Below are positions 6,141 through 6,971 of a DNA stretch of 6,971 nt, piece after piece. The stretch is from contig SCTD01000122.1 of assembly GCA_004299215.1 (NCBI GenBank), forward strand, positions 1 to 6,971, read 5' to 3'. Position numbers and translations under genes: made by a program. The stretch's first letter is position 1. The number at the start of each line of letters is the position of its first letter. The notes below the pieces were generated by a model that saw only the letters and a list, made by a program, of their open reading frames with translations, made no database searches and was not told the DNA's origin. Origin of the DNA: Frankiales bacterium (lineage in GTDB: Bacteria; Actinomycetota; Actinomycetes; Mycobacteriales; SCTD01).

Positions 6141-6157
6141 GGGACCAGCGTGGTCCC
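6141..6157. promoter_or_regulatory. 17-nt inverted repeat in the leader of the DUF5335 gene
   Basis: GGGACCA (6141-6147) and TGGTCCC (6151-6157) form a perfect 7-bp dyad around GCG. It lies between the DosR-like box and the ribosome site GGAGG at 6170-6174. It could be an operator, since its half-site resembles the DosR half-site but with a 7-nt instead of a 4-nt gap between the GGGAC and GTCCC halves. It could also be a leader hairpin that shields or stabilises the 5' end of the mRNA. Confidence 0.4.
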
Positions 6158-6179
6158 CACCGAGGTAGTGGAGGCAGTC

Positions 6180-6527
6180 ATGACCGAGACCCTGGCCCGT
6201 GACCGGAGCACGTGGCGGGCACTGCTGGAGGCGATCACCCGTGGTCGGCGCGGCGAGCACGCGACGCTCGAGGTGCTCGACGACGGCCTCGGGGACCAGG
6301 TGGAGGCGCGCGACCTGCCGCTGGAGTCCCTCGACTTCGACGAGCGGGCCGACACCGTGATCGTGGCCCTCGACGGGAGGACCGCCGGCGCCGGTGTCGT
6401 GCTCCGTCACCTCGTGGAGCACCCACTGCGCCTGGACGTCCTCGAGCAGCCGCACGGCTCGCTGGTGCTGCGCATCGTCGGGGCAAGCGGGGCGCAGACC
6501 CTGCTCACCTGCCGGCCCGCAGCCTGA
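6180..6527 (+). CDS. DUF5335 family protein
   Basis: A 115-residue cytosolic protein of unknown function. The pattern ATLEVLDDGLGDQVEARDLP (28-47), followed by an acidic strand (DFDERADTVIVALDG), a LRHLVEHPLRLDV segment (75-87) and a C-terminal ASGAQTLLTCRP strand, fits the DUF5335 family, whose members are about this length. They often sit beside stress and dormancy genes in actinobacteria. The start is the ATG at 6180 with GGAGG at 6170-6174, 5 nt ahead; the frame is open further upstream to 6123, but that stretch holds the palindromes and no conserved protein. It is 75 nt after the ABC chimera and only 10 nt before the MBL gene, so it probably heads an operon with the latter. Family assignment is from recalled sequence pattern; function is unknown. 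Confidence 0.72.
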   Translation: MTETLARDRSTWRALLEAITRGRRGEHATLEVLDDGLGDQVEARDLPLESLDFDERADTVIVALDGRTAGAGVVLRHLVEHPLRLDVLEQPHGSLVLRIVGASGAQTLLTCRPAA

Positions 6528-6537
6528 CGGCTCGTCG

Positions 6538-6971
6538 ATGACGACCGACGCGGTCCTGGACTTCCTCGGAGCCAACGAGACCGTCACCGGGAGCAAGACC
6601 CTGCTCACCCGCGGGGACGAGCGGGTGCTCGTCGACTGCGGTCTCTACCAGGGACAGCGCGAGCTGCGGCAGCGCAACTGGGACCACTTCGAGCCGTCAC
6701 CGTCGAGCATCACCTCGGTGGTGCTCACGCACGCGCACCTGGACCACTGCGGCTACCTCCCTCTCCTTGTACGACAGGGCTTCTCGGGGCCCGTGCACTG
6801 CACCGCCGCCACTGCGGAGCTGGCCCGCATCGTCCTGCTGGACAGCGCCCACCTCGCGGAGGAGGACGCCCGGAACGCGAGCCGGCACGGCTGGTCGAAG
6901 CACTCCCAGCCGCGGCCGCTCTACACCGAGGAGAACGTCGAGCGCGCGCTCCGCAAGGTCGTGACGCACGA
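6538..6971 (+). CDS. Beta-CASP metallo-beta-lactamase-fold RNase-like protein (3' end cut by the window)
   Basis: Only the first 144 residues are present; the frame is still open at the right edge. The start reads MTTDAVLDFLGANETVTGSK, the usual N terminus of bacterial MBL-fold proteins with the RNA-specificity (beta-CASP) domain, related to CPSF-type exonucleases. Metal-site motif 1 is VDCG with Asp33. Motif 2 is THAHLDH (64-70), giving His65, His67, Asp69 and His70, all intact. GYLPLLVRQGFSGPVHCTAAT (72-92) and the LDSAHLAEEDA segment (101-111) also fit. A zinc-dependent RNase acting in the cytosol is likely. The ATG follows the DUF5335 stop by 10 nt and has no clear ribosome site, so translation may depend on re-initiation from the upstream gene. 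Full-length relatives have about 450 residues, so about two thirds of the protein lies outside. Confidence 0.88.
   Translation, partial: MTTDAVLDFLGANETVTGSKTLLTRGDERVLVDCGLYQGQRELRQRNWDHFEPSPSSITSVVLTHAHLDHCGYLPLLVRQGFSGPVHCTAATAELARIVLLDSAHLAEEDARNASRHGWSKHSQPRPLYTEENVERALRKVVTH

Overview
The window is very GC-rich, uses GTG as well as ATG starts and is tightly packed with genes. Its protein families (Acg-type nitroreductase, TLP1-type thiolase homologue, tandem-domain universal stress protein, DUF5335) are typical of Actinomycetota. The genus cannot be fixed from the sequence. No rRNA, tRNA, insertion sequence or CRISPR array is visible. Both edges cut genes or nearly so: the first gene may begin just outside the left edge, and the last gene runs off the right edge.

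Left block (about 1-3908, all + strand). An Acg/Rv3131-like FMN nitroreductase-fold protein is followed by a thiolase-like protein with an extra C-terminal domain, a crotonase-family enoyl-CoA hydratase/isomerase that overlaps it by 4 nt, and a small DoxX-like membrane protein. The thiolase-like protein and the crotonase are translationally coupled and probably act on the same acyl-CoA pool.

Middle (3909-5147). A 174-nt gap between converging genes holds two short tandem repeats and a strong 45-nt interrupted palindrome, probably a two-way terminator. On the - strand lies a universal stress protein with two USP domains. Its promoter region is shared with the divergent + strand gene and contains a DosR-box-like palindrome.

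Right block (5148-6971, + strand). The most unusual gene is a 318-residue chimera. Residues 1-144 are the N-terminal part of an ABC ATPase up to the signature motif, and the rest is the C-terminal part of an ABC-2 type permease. Walker B, the H-loop and the front half of the permease are missing. This looks like the product of one in-frame deletion across an adjacent ATPase/permease gene pair, or an assembly join. It is followed by a DUF5335 gene with a second DosR-like box about 60 nt upstream, and by the start of a beta-CASP metallo-beta-lactamase-fold RNase-like gene.

As a whole, the Acg-like protein, USP, DUF5335 and MBL genes with DosR-like boxes suggest part of a hypoxia/dormancy-type stress island. 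That reading is an inference from family content and motif matches. I see no convincing new multi-gene system; the strongest anomaly is the ABC chimera.
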